From: Saprospiraceae bacterium
GTDB taxonomy: Bacteria; Bacteroidota; Bacteroidia; Chitinophagales; Saprospiraceae
Assembly: GCA_022841345.1 (NCBI GenBank)
Contig: JALHRR010000001.1
Coordinates: 124,001 to 188,000, forward strand
DNA: 64,000 bases
Direction: 5' to 3'
How positions within the stretch are numbered: position 1 is the stretch's first letter; each line of letters begins with the position of its first letter. Of the stretch, positions 26,039 to 35,076 are shown piece by piece. The translations under genes and the position numbers were made by a program. Below the pieces are notes generated by a model that did no database searches, was not told the origin of the DNA, and was given only the letters and a program-made list of their open reading frames with translations.

Positions 26039-26731
26039 TCAAAGTGCCTTCTCAAGCTCGCACTTCATATCCAAGTAATAATATTCCAATTCTGCGACAT
26101 ATTTTCTGCCGGTTTCATGCTGGGCATTTATACGGGTTTTGCGAACCAGATATAATGTGAGTGTTCCCGGCTTGAGGGCGCTGAACACATCATACGGAAC
26201 ATATAGGGTACCACCACCGGGGCCATTGATAGTGGTGGATGCAGATGCATTATCCTGATCGGTGGCCACAATAATGAGGGATTCATCCTCTCCCAGTCCT
26301 TCGTTACTAAATTGAAGAGCTAAACCCTGAGTATCCCTGAAAGAAATGACAGAGATAGAATCTTTGGAATCCAGATTGAAAGAATAAGATTCCGGCTTTC
26401 CGTTTTTATCTTCAAAAACAAACTCGAATTGTCCGGGCTGAGCATATTCAAGATCAAGTGTATAATAGCCCGGTTTTGAAATTTCAGGTAACTTTTCAAG
26501 AGGTCTGCCCTGAACCCAAATATTGTATGGAAATGAATCAGGCACCATCAGACTATCTTCATTTAGATATCGACATTCTGCTATAGCCTTGACCTTGCGA
26601 TCTGTTTCCAGATATCGAAGGTAAAAACTTAACTGAGTGCCAACTGAATTGTCACTTTCTGTCGGTTTGTCTGATTTGCAGGAAGCAAGTCCCAACATCA
26701 CTGCGAAAAGTAGTAATGAAATTCTTTGCAT
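26039..26731 (-). CDS. Putative lipoprotein, beta-sandwich-like, unknown function
   Basis: A 230-residue lipoprotein (MQRISLLLFAVMLGLASC; lipobox Cys at about 18). The mature part is rich in beta-strand-like segments (LSFYLRYLETDRKVKAIAE, GYYTLDLEYAQPGQFEFVFED) and carries a GPGGGTLYVPYDVF loop. I recognise no family. The ATG at 26731 is preferred over a TTG six bases earlier. It is downstream of bipA on the same strand after 61 bases, so it could share that transcript. Confidence 0.75.
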   Translation of the reverse strand: MQRISLLLFAVMLGLASCKSDKPTESDNSVGTQLSFYLRYLETDRKVKAIAECRYLNEDSLMVPDSFPYNIWVQGRPLEKLPEISKPGYYTLDLEYAQPGQFEFVFEDKNGKPESYSFNLDSKDSISVISFRDTQGLALQFSNEGLGEDESLIIVATDQDNASASTTINGPGGGTLYVPYDVFSALKPGTLTLYLVRKTRINAQHETGRKYVAELEYYYLDMKCELEKAL

Positions 26732-26792
26732 GCTCAAACGAATTAAGTGATCAAGTATGGATTGATATAATATTGAAGGTCAAAAATTGGAC

Positions 26793-28601
26793 TTAAGCCA
26801 TCACGGCTGAATTCTTATTTTTCTTCCTGTCATGGTCTTTCAAATACACTTTTCTAAGTCGAATATTCAATGGAGTACACTCTACGTATTCGTCTTCCTG
26901 AATGTATTCCAATGCTTCTTCAAGGCTCAGTTTCACAGCAGGAGTGATCTTCACTTTGTCATCTGAACCGGAAGCACGCATATTCGTTAGCTTTTTGGTT
27001 TTCGTAACATTGATCAACAAATCACCGGGACGGCTGTGTTCACCGATTACCTGACCTTCGTACACCTCCTCACCCGGATCGATGAAGAAAAATCCTCTGT
27101 CCTGTAAGTTATTGATGGAATAAGGTATAGAAGTTCCTGTTTCCATAACGATTAATGAACCGTTTTGGCGGCCTGGAATTTCACCTTTATATGGCTGATA
27201 TTCTTTGAACCTGTGCGACATAATGACTTCACCTGCGGTTGCAGTCATCAGATAATTCCTTAATCCTATGATTCCTCTGGAAGGAATTTCAAATTCTAAT
27301 AATACTCTATCTCCTTTTGGCGCCATAGAAAGCATCAAACCCTTTCTTCTGGTAACGGCTTCGATGGCTTTACCGGAAACATTTTCAGGAATATCAATTC
27401 TCAACTCTTCGACCGGTTCGCAACGAACGCCGCCGATTTGTTTAAGAATTACCTGAGGCTGACCTATTTGGAGTTCATAACCTTCACGACGCATTGTCTC
27501 GATCAATACTGCAAGGTGTAATACTCCTCTACCGTATACTCTGAAAGAATCAGCCGCACCTGTGGCTTCCAGTCTAAGGGCAAGATTCTTTTCCAGTTCT
27601 TTTTCCAGGCGCTCTCTAACGTGTCTTGATGTTACAAATTTTCCATCTTTTCCAAAGAAAGGAGAGTCGTTGATGGTAAAGAGCATACTCATTGTAGGCT
27701 CATCTATTGAAATAGTTTCAAGTCCTTCCGGAGCTTCAAAATCAGCAATAGTATCGCCGATTTCAAATCCATCTATACCTGTCACTGCACAAATATCACC
27801 CGCTAATACCTTGTCAACTTTGACTTTTGCAAAGCCTTCAAAAAGATATAGCTCTTTGACACGGCTTCTCACGATAGATCCGTCGCGCTTCACCAGTGAA
27901 ACCGGAGAATCAGCTTTCAGAATTCCTCTGCTCAATTTACCGATGGCAATTCTGCCGATGTAATTGCTATAATCAAGAGAAGTGATCAGCAACTGTGTAT
28001 TCCCTTCAGAAATCTGAGGAGCAGGAATATGTTCGATGATCGCATCTAACAGCGGAGTAATATCAGTAGTCGGTAATTTCCAGTCCGTGCTCATCCAGCC
28101 ATTTTTGGCAGAGCCATAAAGTGCAGGGAAGTCCAGCTGTTCTTCACTGGCATCCAAATGGAACATCAGGTCAAAAACTGCCTCATGTACTTCGTCAGGA
28201 GTACAGTTTTGCTTATCTACTTTATTGATGACAACTATTGGCTTAAGACCCAAAGCGATCGCTTTTTCAAGTACAAATCTAGTTTGAGGCATAGGGCCTT
28301 CGAAAGCATCCACTAAAAGTAAAACGCCATCTGCCATATTCAATACCCGCTCTACTTCACCACCGAAATCGGAGTGACCGGGAGTATCGATTGTATTGAT
28401 TTTATATTCTTTATATTGGAAGGCAACATTCTTGGCGAGGATGGTAATACCACGCTCTCTTTCCAGCTCATTGCTATCCATAATAAGTTCGCCGGGAGTC
28501 TCATGATCCTTAAATAACTTACCGGATAAGAGCATTTTATCAACTAAAGTTGTTTTGCCGTGGTCAACGTGTGCGATAATCGCGATGTTTCTGATATTCA
28601 T
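26793..28601 (-). CDS. typA: Ribosome-associated translational GTPase BipA/TypA
   Basis: Translational GTPase related to EF-G and LepA that binds the 70S ribosome and aids assembly and stress growth. The 602-residue protein has all G motifs: AHVDHGKTT (G1), RGITI (G2), DTPGHSDF (G3), NKVDKQ (G4) and SAKNG in the G5 region. Domain II and the EF-G-like domains III and V follow, then the BipA-specific C-terminal domain (PGRQNGSLIVMETG, IDPGEEVYEGQVIGEH, NMRASGSDDKVKITPA). Length and motifs are normal. A TAACTTTG box lies about 28 bases upstream of the ATG. Confidence 0.97.
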   Translation of the reverse strand: MNIRNIAIIAHVDHGKTTLVDKMLLSGKLFKDHETPGELIMDSNELERERGITILAKNVAFQYKEYKINTIDTPGHSDFGGEVERVLNMADGVLLLVDAFEGPMPQTRFVLEKAIALGLKPIVVINKVDKQNCTPDEVHEAVFDLMFHLDASEEQLDFPALYGSAKNGWMSTDWKLPTTDITPLLDAIIEHIPAPQISEGNTQLLITSLDYSNYIGRIAIGKLSRGILKADSPVSLVKRDGSIVRSRVKELYLFEGFAKVKVDKVLAGDICAVTGIDGFEIGDTIADFEAPEGLETISIDEPTMSMLFTINDSPFFGKDGKFVTSRHVRERLEKELEKNLALRLEATGAADSFRVYGRGVLHLAVLIETMRREGYELQIGQPQVILKQIGGVRCEPVEELRIDIPENVSGKAIEAVTRRKGLMLSMAPKGDRVLLEFEIPSRGIIGLRNYLMTATAGEVIMSHRFKEYQPYKGEIPGRQNGSLIVMETGTSIPYSINNLQDRGFFFIDPGEEVYEGQVIGEHSRPGDLLINVTKTKKLTNMRASGSDDKVKITPAVKLSLEEALEYIQEDEYVECTPLNIRLRKVYLKDHDRKKNKNSAVMA

Positions 28602-28994
28602 ATTTTGTATTGTCTCCTAAAAACGGGTGCAAAGTTACCTTTAAATATCTATATAATGCATATAGTGAACTTAATAATTCCATTAGTGAAATAATAGTTT
28701 CAACTGCGATGATTTCATTTACAGTGGATTATGAAGGTAAACCTACCGGATAATTCCCCTGACAAGGGTATTTGATAAAAAGAGCAAAATTATATTTGGG
28801 TATGAGGGCGGGATGACAAACTTTGCTTAGAAAAATCCGGGCTTACAATTAGTATAAAATATTCATTTGCCATCTTTCAAGTCAAAGTAAGATCTGTGGG
28901 GTATAATTTATTAACACGGTTTTAAATTTATTAATTTAATAATATCGTATATTTAAAGCATTATTTTAAAATAAAGAATTATTTTGTATTTGAT
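28602..28994. other. Divergent AT-rich intergenic region with palindromes
   Basis: About 390 bases between divergent typA and the large surface-protein gene. The last 100 bases are extremely AT-rich. They hold TTAAATT-TATT-AATTTAA (28922-28939) and the perfect palindrome TTATTTTAAAATAA (28961-28974), both close upstream of the surface-protein ATG. No RNA gene or ORF is convincing. Confidence 0.6.
28630..28637 (-). promoter_or_regulatory. Predicted -7 box of the typA promoter
   Basis: Minus-strand TAACTTTG matches TAnnTTTG and ends 28 bases before the typA ATG. Confidence 0.45.
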
Positions 28995-31688
28995 ATGAGA
29001 TTAAAAGCATTGAGACTTCATGATATTATAAAGCTTTCTGATTATTGGATTAAGGATAGAATTATAAGGGTATATCGATTTGGGCTTAGCATTTGTTTTT
29101 TTCTTCCGGGTATTTTAATAGCACAGGAATTGCCACAGGAAATAGGAGGCATTGTAAATGCGTATTCAAAAGTTACAAATATTGATACTCTCTGTGACTT
29201 TGTTGAGGTGTTGAATCCTGAACATTTTGTTTCCGGAAATAAAGTACTTTTAATCCAAATGCAAGGTGTCCAAATTAATGAAACGAATACATCAAATTTT
29301 GGCGATATTCTAGATTATAGAAATGCTGGCAATTACGAATATGCAGATGTTTTATTTGTATTAGATAACCGGATTTATTTTCGGAATCATATCATTCATG
29401 ACTATAATCCGAATAACAGTGTTCAACTGGTCTACACCCCGGAGTTTGAAGATGTAGTTATTATCAATGAGATAACATGCCCTGCCTGGAATGGAGAAAC
29501 CGGGGGGATAATTTCAATAATTTGCCGGGGAACCATAGAACTAAAAGCGGGAATAAATTGTGCTGGAAAAGGATTTAGGGGAGGAGGTCTCGTTGATTTC
29601 GAATTAATTGAATGTACATATGTCGACTATGCTGCATCATTTGAATCTGGAATTGGAGGACAAAAAGGTGAAGGAATTGCCCAATACATATTTGGAAAAG
29701 ACTATGCCCGCGGCAAAAATGCAAATGGGGGAGGTGGAGGAAACGTGTCCAATACCGGTGCTGGGGGAGGTTCCAATGCAGGTGCAGGAGGCAGAGGTGG
29801 TTCTGAATGGAGTGGATGTTCTATCGAGTCTGCAAATGCTGGAGTAGGAGGCCAGATGATTGGCTATGATTCTGGTATCCAAAAAGTATTTATGGGAGGA
29901 GGAGGTGGTGGTGCATGTCAAGACAATGATGTAGGGACTGAAGGTGTACCCGGAGGAGGAATAATTATTCTCCAATTTGAGAGGCTTATAACAAATATGC
30001 ATACGATAGATGCTTCGGGAGAAAGCCAAAGAATCGATGCTGGAATTGATAGTGGAGGTGGTGGCGGTGCCGGAGGATCTGTGCTATTATCCGGAAACTT
30101 TATAGAGGGTAACTTAAGAGTTTTCTTGACAGGTGGAAAAGGAGGAGGAATCGTGGCACATCAATTTTCAATATCTAATCAATGGGGAACCGGCGGGGGT
30201 GGCGGTGGAGGATTGTTAAGGTTCAATAACTTATTGACAACTGCCAATATAACAAGCAATCTTGATGGAGGCAGACCAGGAGATAACCCTATTTTAACCG
30301 CATGGGGAGCAACGGCAGGGCTCTCCGGCCGACGGTTGGATGGTCTCATAATTCCAACAGGTAGTTCTAAAGAAAACTTGATATCAGAGAAAGAAATTAC
30401 ATTTTGCATTGACAGTCCTTTAAAGGCGCTTAGCCCGGATTGCGGCAGTCTCACTAATTGGATTGTTCCATATTCGGATAGTATTATTGTAACAGAGGAA
30501 TTAAATCTGAATGATTTGGACACTGCACTTCAGGTAATTGCTGTTTGCGGCAATATTTATTGTCCGGACAGCATCATAATATTCAATGTGCAATTTGAAA
30601 ACGTAAGTAACACAACTAATATTGATGCGAGCATTTGCTTAAATGAGGTTTTTGAATATAATGGAGAAACTATAAATACGCCCGGCATATATCCTTATAC
30701 GTTCACAAGCTCCCAGGGATGCGACAGCATTATTATCATTCATCTATTTGTAAATCCAACTTTTGATGAATTTATAGTAGGTACAATCTGTGAGGGAGGA
30801 GAATATATTTTTAATGGGGAGACCATAACATTAGAAGGGTTATACACCGCACAATTACAAAGCCAATATGGTTGTGACAGCACAGTAACACTTCAGCTTG
30901 AAATGGCAACAGAAATCCAAGTGAATGTGACAGCATCGATATGCGAAGGAGAATCATACGCATTTGGTGGCCAGTCAGTCTCAATGGCGGGTCAATATGT
31001 TTCTGAAGTGCTTAACCCTTTCGGCTGTGATAGTACAACTACTTTGGATCTTACTGTTAACCCTGTGTATCATGAATTCATCGAAGCTGTCATATGCATA
31101 GGAGAAACTTATTCCTTCAATGACCTTCCATTAGCTGTTCAAGGAATCTATGTTGATACATTACAGACCGGCTCAGGTTGTGACAGTATATCCAGACTTG
31201 AATTACTAGTATCATCACCAGAACCTGATTTTGGACCCGATCGAACAATTTGTCCGGATGGAGATACTATTTTTCTACACCCCGGCAGCTTCACCTCATA
31301 TTTGTGGGGTGATGGAATGAGTTCTCCCCAAATAGCAGTTACAAGAGCGGGTACATATACTGTTCAGGTAATCGACCAATTTGGTTGCCGGGCAAATGAT
31401 AGTATTACAATTCAGGAGAATTGTGATCTGGAGTATTTTATTCCGGATGCTTTTTCTCCTGATAAGAATGGTATAAATGAGATATTTCAAGTTTACTTTA
31501 ACCGACTACCTGAATCATTCGAATTGCAAATATTTGACAGGTGGGGTGAAAAGGTTGCTCTGTTAACAGACCCACTGAAAGGATGGGATGGAAAATTTAA
31601 GGGCAAAGATGCTCCGACCGGGGTATATGTCTGGGTGGCAAAAATAGAAGGGAAAACTTATTCCGGGGATTTGCTGCTATATAGATAA
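28995..31688 (+). CDS. Large glycine-rich, repeat-containing T9SS type B surface protein
   Basis: An 897-residue exported protein. A long basic n-region precedes a signal hydrophobic core (LSICFFLPGILIAQ, about 31-44). The middle (about 190-430) is very glycine-rich (NGGGGGNVSNTGAGGGSNAG and similar). Four repeats of about 75-80 residues follow, each opening with an IC.GE.Y.F/NG pattern and closing with GCDS. Then comes a PKD/SprB-like module (GSFTSYLWGDGMSS). The last ~85 residues (FIPDAFSPDKNGINEIFQV, IFDRWGEKV, GWDGKFKGKDAPTGVYVW) form the gliding-motility-associated C-terminal domain that directs type IX secretion, type B. Probably a cell-surface adhesin; the binding partner is unknown. 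No PorP/SprF gene is adjacent. Confidence 0.9.
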   Translation: MRLKALRLHDIIKLSDYWIKDRIIRVYRFGLSICFFLPGILIAQELPQEIGGIVNAYSKVTNIDTLCDFVEVLNPEHFVSGNKVLLIQMQGVQINETNTSNFGDILDYRNAGNYEYADVLFVLDNRIYFRNHIIHDYNPNNSVQLVYTPEFEDVVIINEITCPAWNGETGGIISIICRGTIELKAGINCAGKGFRGGGLVDFELIECTYVDYAASFESGIGGQKGEGIAQYIFGKDYARGKNANGGGGGNVSNTGAGGGSNAGAGGRGGSEWSGCSIESANAGVGGQMIGYDSGIQKVFMGGGGGGACQDNDVGTEGVPGGGIIILQFERLITNMHTIDASGESQRIDAGIDSGGGGGAGGSVLLSGNFIEGNLRVFLTGGKGGGIVAHQFSISNQWGTGGGGGGGLLRFNNLLTTANITSNLDGGRPGDNPILTAWGATAGLSGRRLDGLIIPTGSSKENLISEKEITFCIDSPLKALSPDCGSLTNWIVPYSDSIIVTEELNLNDLDTALQVIAVCGNIYCPDSIIIFNVQFENVSNTTNIDASICLNEVFEYNGETINTPGIYPYTFTSSQGCDSIIIIHLFVNPTFDEFIVGTICEGGEYIFNGETITLEGLYTAQLQSQYGCDSTVTLQLEMATEIQVNVTASICEGESYAFGGQSVSMAGQYVSEVLNPFGCDSTTTLDLTVNPVYHEFIEAVICIGETYSFNDLPLAVQGIYVDTLQTGSGCDSISRLELLVSSPEPDFGPDRTICPDGDTIFLHPGSFTSYLWGDGMSSPQIAVTRAGTYTVQVIDQFGCRANDSITIQENCDLEYFIPDAFSPDKNGINEIFQVYFNRLPESFELQIFDRWGEKVALLTDPLKGWDGKFKGKDAPTGVYVWVAKIEGKTYSGDLLLYR

Positions 31689-31692
31689 AAAG

Positions 31693-32445
31693 CTATTTGA
31701 AAATGAAAACCAGATTTTCATCTTTTATATAGAAATTGAATTCTTTGTTTTTTACGGCGTGAATGACTGCATTGGCAGTTCCTTCCTTCATTTGGTCGTG
31801 TACTTCTACAATCAGCATCCTGACGAGGTGCAACCAGGACCCATTCTCAGATTCAAAGACTTCTTTTTCAGAACCTTCTATATCAATTTTTAAAATATCT
31901 ATGCCGGATATCGAATAATCTTTACAGATCGCATCCAAAGTCTTTGCCGGTAATGTACCAACCTGCGACTCAGTCTCTTCAACCATCAATGACCATTCTC
32001 CATAGCCGGGGTCATGAATTTTTAAATTGGTATTATTTTTCCACAGACCGGCCTTTAAAGGAATTACCTGAGGATAATTTTCTGTGTTGCGCACTAACTG
32101 ACGAAAATTATCAGAGTCAGGCTCTATGGCAATAATTTTTGCTTCCGGAAATTTATTGGCGAAATAAACAGAAGCAAGACCAATATTGGCACCGGCATCT
32201 ACAATCACCTTAATATTCTCCGGATAGTCCATATCATACTGCTTGTCTGACATGAATTGAAGCAATACATCCAAATCATAGGATCCGGGTCTTAAATAAA
32301 TGGGATGCCTCCAACCTAAAACAGACAGCTTACTTTTCCTTAGAATGAAAGTTTTAATCCAAAACAAGGATCCATTAACCAAGCCCAATGCTTTGATACT
32401 CTTAAATAAAAGAATAAACTTCCGCTTCCTTTTATACTGATTCAT
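31693..32445 (-). CDS. FkbM family SAM-dependent methyltransferase
   Basis: A 250-residue methyltransferase. A basic N-terminal region is followed by the SAM-binding VIVDAGANIGLASVYFA motif, IIAIEPDSDNF (acidic residue that would hold the ribose) and the FkbM hallmark DILKIDIEGSEKEVFE. Members O-methylate sugars or polyketides; beside a YfhO-like membrane protein and a glycosyltransferase, modification of a surface glycan is the best guess. The ATG lies inside the 3' end of the YfhO-like gene (14-base overlap), showing translational coupling. It converges with the surface-protein gene, with 4 bases between the stops. Confidence 0.9.
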   Translation of the reverse strand: MNQYKRKRKFILLFKSIKALGLVNGSLFWIKTFILRKSKLSVLGWRHPIYLRPGSYDLDVLLQFMSDKQYDMDYPENIKVIVDAGANIGLASVYFANKFPEAKIIAIEPDSDNFRQLVRNTENYPQVIPLKAGLWKNNTNLKIHDPGYGEWSLMVEETESQVGTLPAKTLDAICKDYSISGIDILKIDIEGSEKEVFESENGSWLHLVRMLIVEVHDQMKEGTANAVIHAVKNKEFNFYIKDENLVFIFK

Positions 32446-34948
32446 TGGGATCTTTTAAGGACTTTCCTGGCGCCTTTTTTTCATTATAAAATAAATACAC
32501 CATTGCCCCTGCTGCCAATAACAATATTAAAGAACTTATTAGTGAAATAGTCTCACCCGTTGCGTGAGATTTAGGTTCGAACTTAAATGTAATCGTGTGC
32601 TTGCCTTCCGGGATATTCATACCGCGCAGTATATAATTCACCCTGATATGTTCTGCAGGATTTCCGTCCACATATGCCTGCCAGCCTTTATCGGGACCAT
32701 ACCAGATCTCTGAGAAGGTGGCAAATTGTGCTGAGGTGGATTCACTTTCGTAAATCAGCTCATTTGGCTTATAGGATGTCAGTCTGATACTTCCTTCTCC
32801 TGTAAAGCTAGATGCTGCAGGATATGAACTGAAATCTGCATGCACCACAGCAGTTTGAGCAGGATCAAAACCTTCACCTAAACCGTTGATTTCTTCTTCA
32901 GCATTGGCGGCAGGTTTGATTTCTTTGACAAACCAGGCATTACCTTTTGCGTTGGGGTTTTGCTGATATGTTACGGATTCTCCTTCACCACTGATGATAT
33001 ATTTTGTATTCAGCATGTCCAGGACCACAATGTTGTTTTGACTGATATGCCTGTCAATGATGTCCTGATATCTCTGCAACTTAGCTGCATGATAACCACC
33101 AATTGATTTATGAAAATAACTGGCAAAAGAGGATTGAAAAGTATCATCACTCAAGTCCAAAACCCGGTAATTAGGGTCCTGATCTTTCAATATCGCTTCA
33201 TCCACCGGTCTTGGTTTATAATAAGCTTTGTATTCTGATTCGCTTACAAAATCACTTCCGCTCAGGTAACGCTTGTCTACAGTCCAGATATCTATCACTG
33301 TGATAGCTGCCAGTGCTATCAGAACAACATTGCTCTTTAATTTATTAGTTAAATACATCCAAATCAAACCGGCTCCCAATCCAATAATCACCAGGGCTCT
33401 GAATGCATCAGCCCTCATAAGGGATTTTCTGTCTTCAAGAATTGTTTCCAGCTTCACACCCATTTCCACCATTCTCCCGTCGCCGGCTGAAGTAAAGTCA
33501 AACATCGAAGGACCCAATGCTATGAAGAATAAACAGACAGCAGCCAAACTACCCGCCGCCCAGTATATTCCTTTTTTAACCTTTTCTACCTCAAGTGCAC
33601 CTGAAAGTATTTGCTGCAAAACAATGCTACCCAACAAAATCAAAAAAATGGGAGTGACCGCCGTAACTGAATTAGGTGACCTGAATTTATTCATCAGGGG
33701 CAAATAATCAAATATCAATCTGTTGATACCTTCCGCATTTTTACCCATTGCAAAAATAAATGTAAAAAGCACCCCTCCCAGAATCCACCATTTCATCGGT
33801 CCTTTCAGAAGGATCATTCCCAGGACAAACAGAAAAATAACAATGCCTCCAAAATAAACAGGCCCACTGGTGAAGGGTAATTTACCCCAGTATAAAGGAA
33901 GTTTTACATCTTCAGGAACATTCATGCCCCGGCCTCTCAATTCTTTGAAAGTCGCTGAGCCTGCACCGATTTTTTCTGCTGAAGATCCTCCTACTACGCC
34001 GGGTATCATGACACTAAATGTTTCCAGAGCTCCCTGACTCCACTGCATCGCATAATCCCAGGCTAAGCCGTCTGTGGAAGAACTGCTGGATGGGTCTGAA
34101 TTGGGTAAAATAGGTTCTCCCCTCATCGTATCACTCACATATTCAGATGTGGTCCATAGCTTGGAAGCACTGCTTCCTGCTGCTAAAGCAATTCCTGCGA
34201 TAAGAATTAATCCGGTGTTAATGACAAGTTTCCACTCCTTCTGACGAATCATCCTGATGATTTCCACCAAAAAATATAGCCCTAAAATAATACCCAGATA
34301 ATAGGTCATCTGTATGTGATTGGCATATAGAGCCAGGGACATTCCCAGAGCAAACAGAACGCCACCGGGAATTAATTTTCGTTTGAAAATCAGATACAAA
34401 CCGGCAATGATAGGAGGGAAAGTACTGATTGATTGCAGTTTGAGGATATGGCCGGCCTCATAAAGTATGACATTGTAAGAAGTAAATGCAAAAGCAAATG
34501 CGCCCATAAAAGCAATTAATGGTCTGCTACCTGCGATGAGTAGCAGTATGTAAGCCCAAATACTACTGGCCAGAAATAAACCAATCGGTTCACTAAAAAA
34601 GAAACCCGCTAACTTCTGCACATACTGCGTCATATTATTGGGCTGGAAATTATTGATTTGATATGTGGGCATACCGGAAAACATGCTATTGGTCCACAAA
34701 GTCATTTCTCCTGTTTGCTTCTCATAAGCCAAAGCTTCCTGCGCCATACCTTCCCATCCTAGTATATCAGTCTGCATTACTTTCTTTCCTTCAAGTTGAG
34801 GAAAAAAGAATATACAGCACAATACTAAAAAGCCTGCAATACTCAGTGCATGTGCCATCCAGGGCTGAATGGAAGCAGATTTCTGAGACTGCAAGGGTGC
34901 TTTTTTAATAGTTTTAGGGGCTACCGGACGTGATTTAGATTTACTCAT
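32432..34948 (-). CDS. YfhO family multi-span membrane protein
   Basis: An 838-residue integral membrane protein with a basic, Ser/Pro-rich cytoplasmic N-terminus (about 1-25) and roughly a dozen hydrophobic segments, the last just before the basic C-terminus. The opening PQLEGKKVMQTDILGWEGM and SMFSGMPTYQ are typical of YfhO, a family with a GT-C-like fold. The C-terminal part before the last helix looks periplasmic (GYHAAKLQRYQDIIDRHI, NTKYIISG and ADFSSYPAA). Gram-positive YfhO glycosylates lipoteichoic acid; the Bacteroidetes substrate is unknown. It overlaps the FkbM gene by 14 bases. Confidence 0.88.
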   Translation of the reverse strand: MSKSKSRPVAPKTIKKAPLQSQKSASIQPWMAHALSIAGFLVLCCIFFFPQLEGKKVMQTDILGWEGMAQEALAYEKQTGEMTLWTNSMFSGMPTYQINNFQPNNMTQYVQKLAGFFFSEPIGLFLASSIWAYILLLIAGSRPLIAFMGAFAFAFTSYNVILYEAGHILKLQSISTFPPIIAGLYLIFKRKLIPGGVLFALGMSLALYANHIQMTYYLGIILGLYFLVEIIRMIRQKEWKLVINTGLILIAGIALAAGSSASKLWTTSEYVSDTMRGEPILPNSDPSSSSSTDGLAWDYAMQWSQGALETFSVMIPGVVGGSSAEKIGAGSATFKELRGRGMNVPEDVKLPLYWGKLPFTSGPVYFGGIVIFLFVLGMILLKGPMKWWILGGVLFTFIFAMGKNAEGINRLIFDYLPLMNKFRSPNSVTAVTPIFLILLGSIVLQQILSGALEVEKVKKGIYWAAGSLAAVCLFFIALGPSMFDFTSAGDGRMVEMGVKLETILEDRKSLMRADAFRALVIIGLGAGLIWMYLTNKLKSNVVLIALAAITVIDIWTVDKRYLSGSDFVSESEYKAYYKPRPVDEAILKDQDPNYRVLDLSDDTFQSSFASYFHKSIGGYHAAKLQRYQDIIDRHISQNNIVVLDMLNTKYIISGEGESVTYQQNPNAKGNAWFVKEIKPAANAEEEINGLGEGFDPAQTAVVHADFSSYPAASSFTGEGSIRLTSYKPNELIYESESTSAQFATFSEIWYGPDKGWQAYVDGNPAEHIRVNYILRGMNIPEGKHTITFKFEPKSHATGETISLISSLILLLAAGAMVYLFYNEKKAPGKSLKDPNESV

Positions 34949-35076
34949 TACAGGAAGTCATTTTGATTTCGATCGTAAAAATAACAGGTATTATGAGTTC
35001 TGTAAAAGAAATGTACGTTTTATGCTTATCCAAAAATCAAAGGGTCTGATTAATGTCTTTGCGGTACAGTGGAGAT

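Noticed and set aside
25734-26078. 114-codon open frame in the gap after the acyl-CoA dehydrogenase
   Set aside because: TTG start without ribosome-binding context, runs into the end of the neighbouring lipoprotein gene, Cys/His/Ser-rich with no domain. A real small gene cannot be fully excluded.
29700-30220. Possible CRISPR or direct-repeat array
   Set aside because: The repetitive DNA is Gly-codon repetition inside an open frame; there are no fixed-length repeats with unique spacers and no cas genes.
33273-33707. 144-codon open frame opposite the YfhO-like gene
   Set aside because: Shadow of transmembrane segments read on the other strand.
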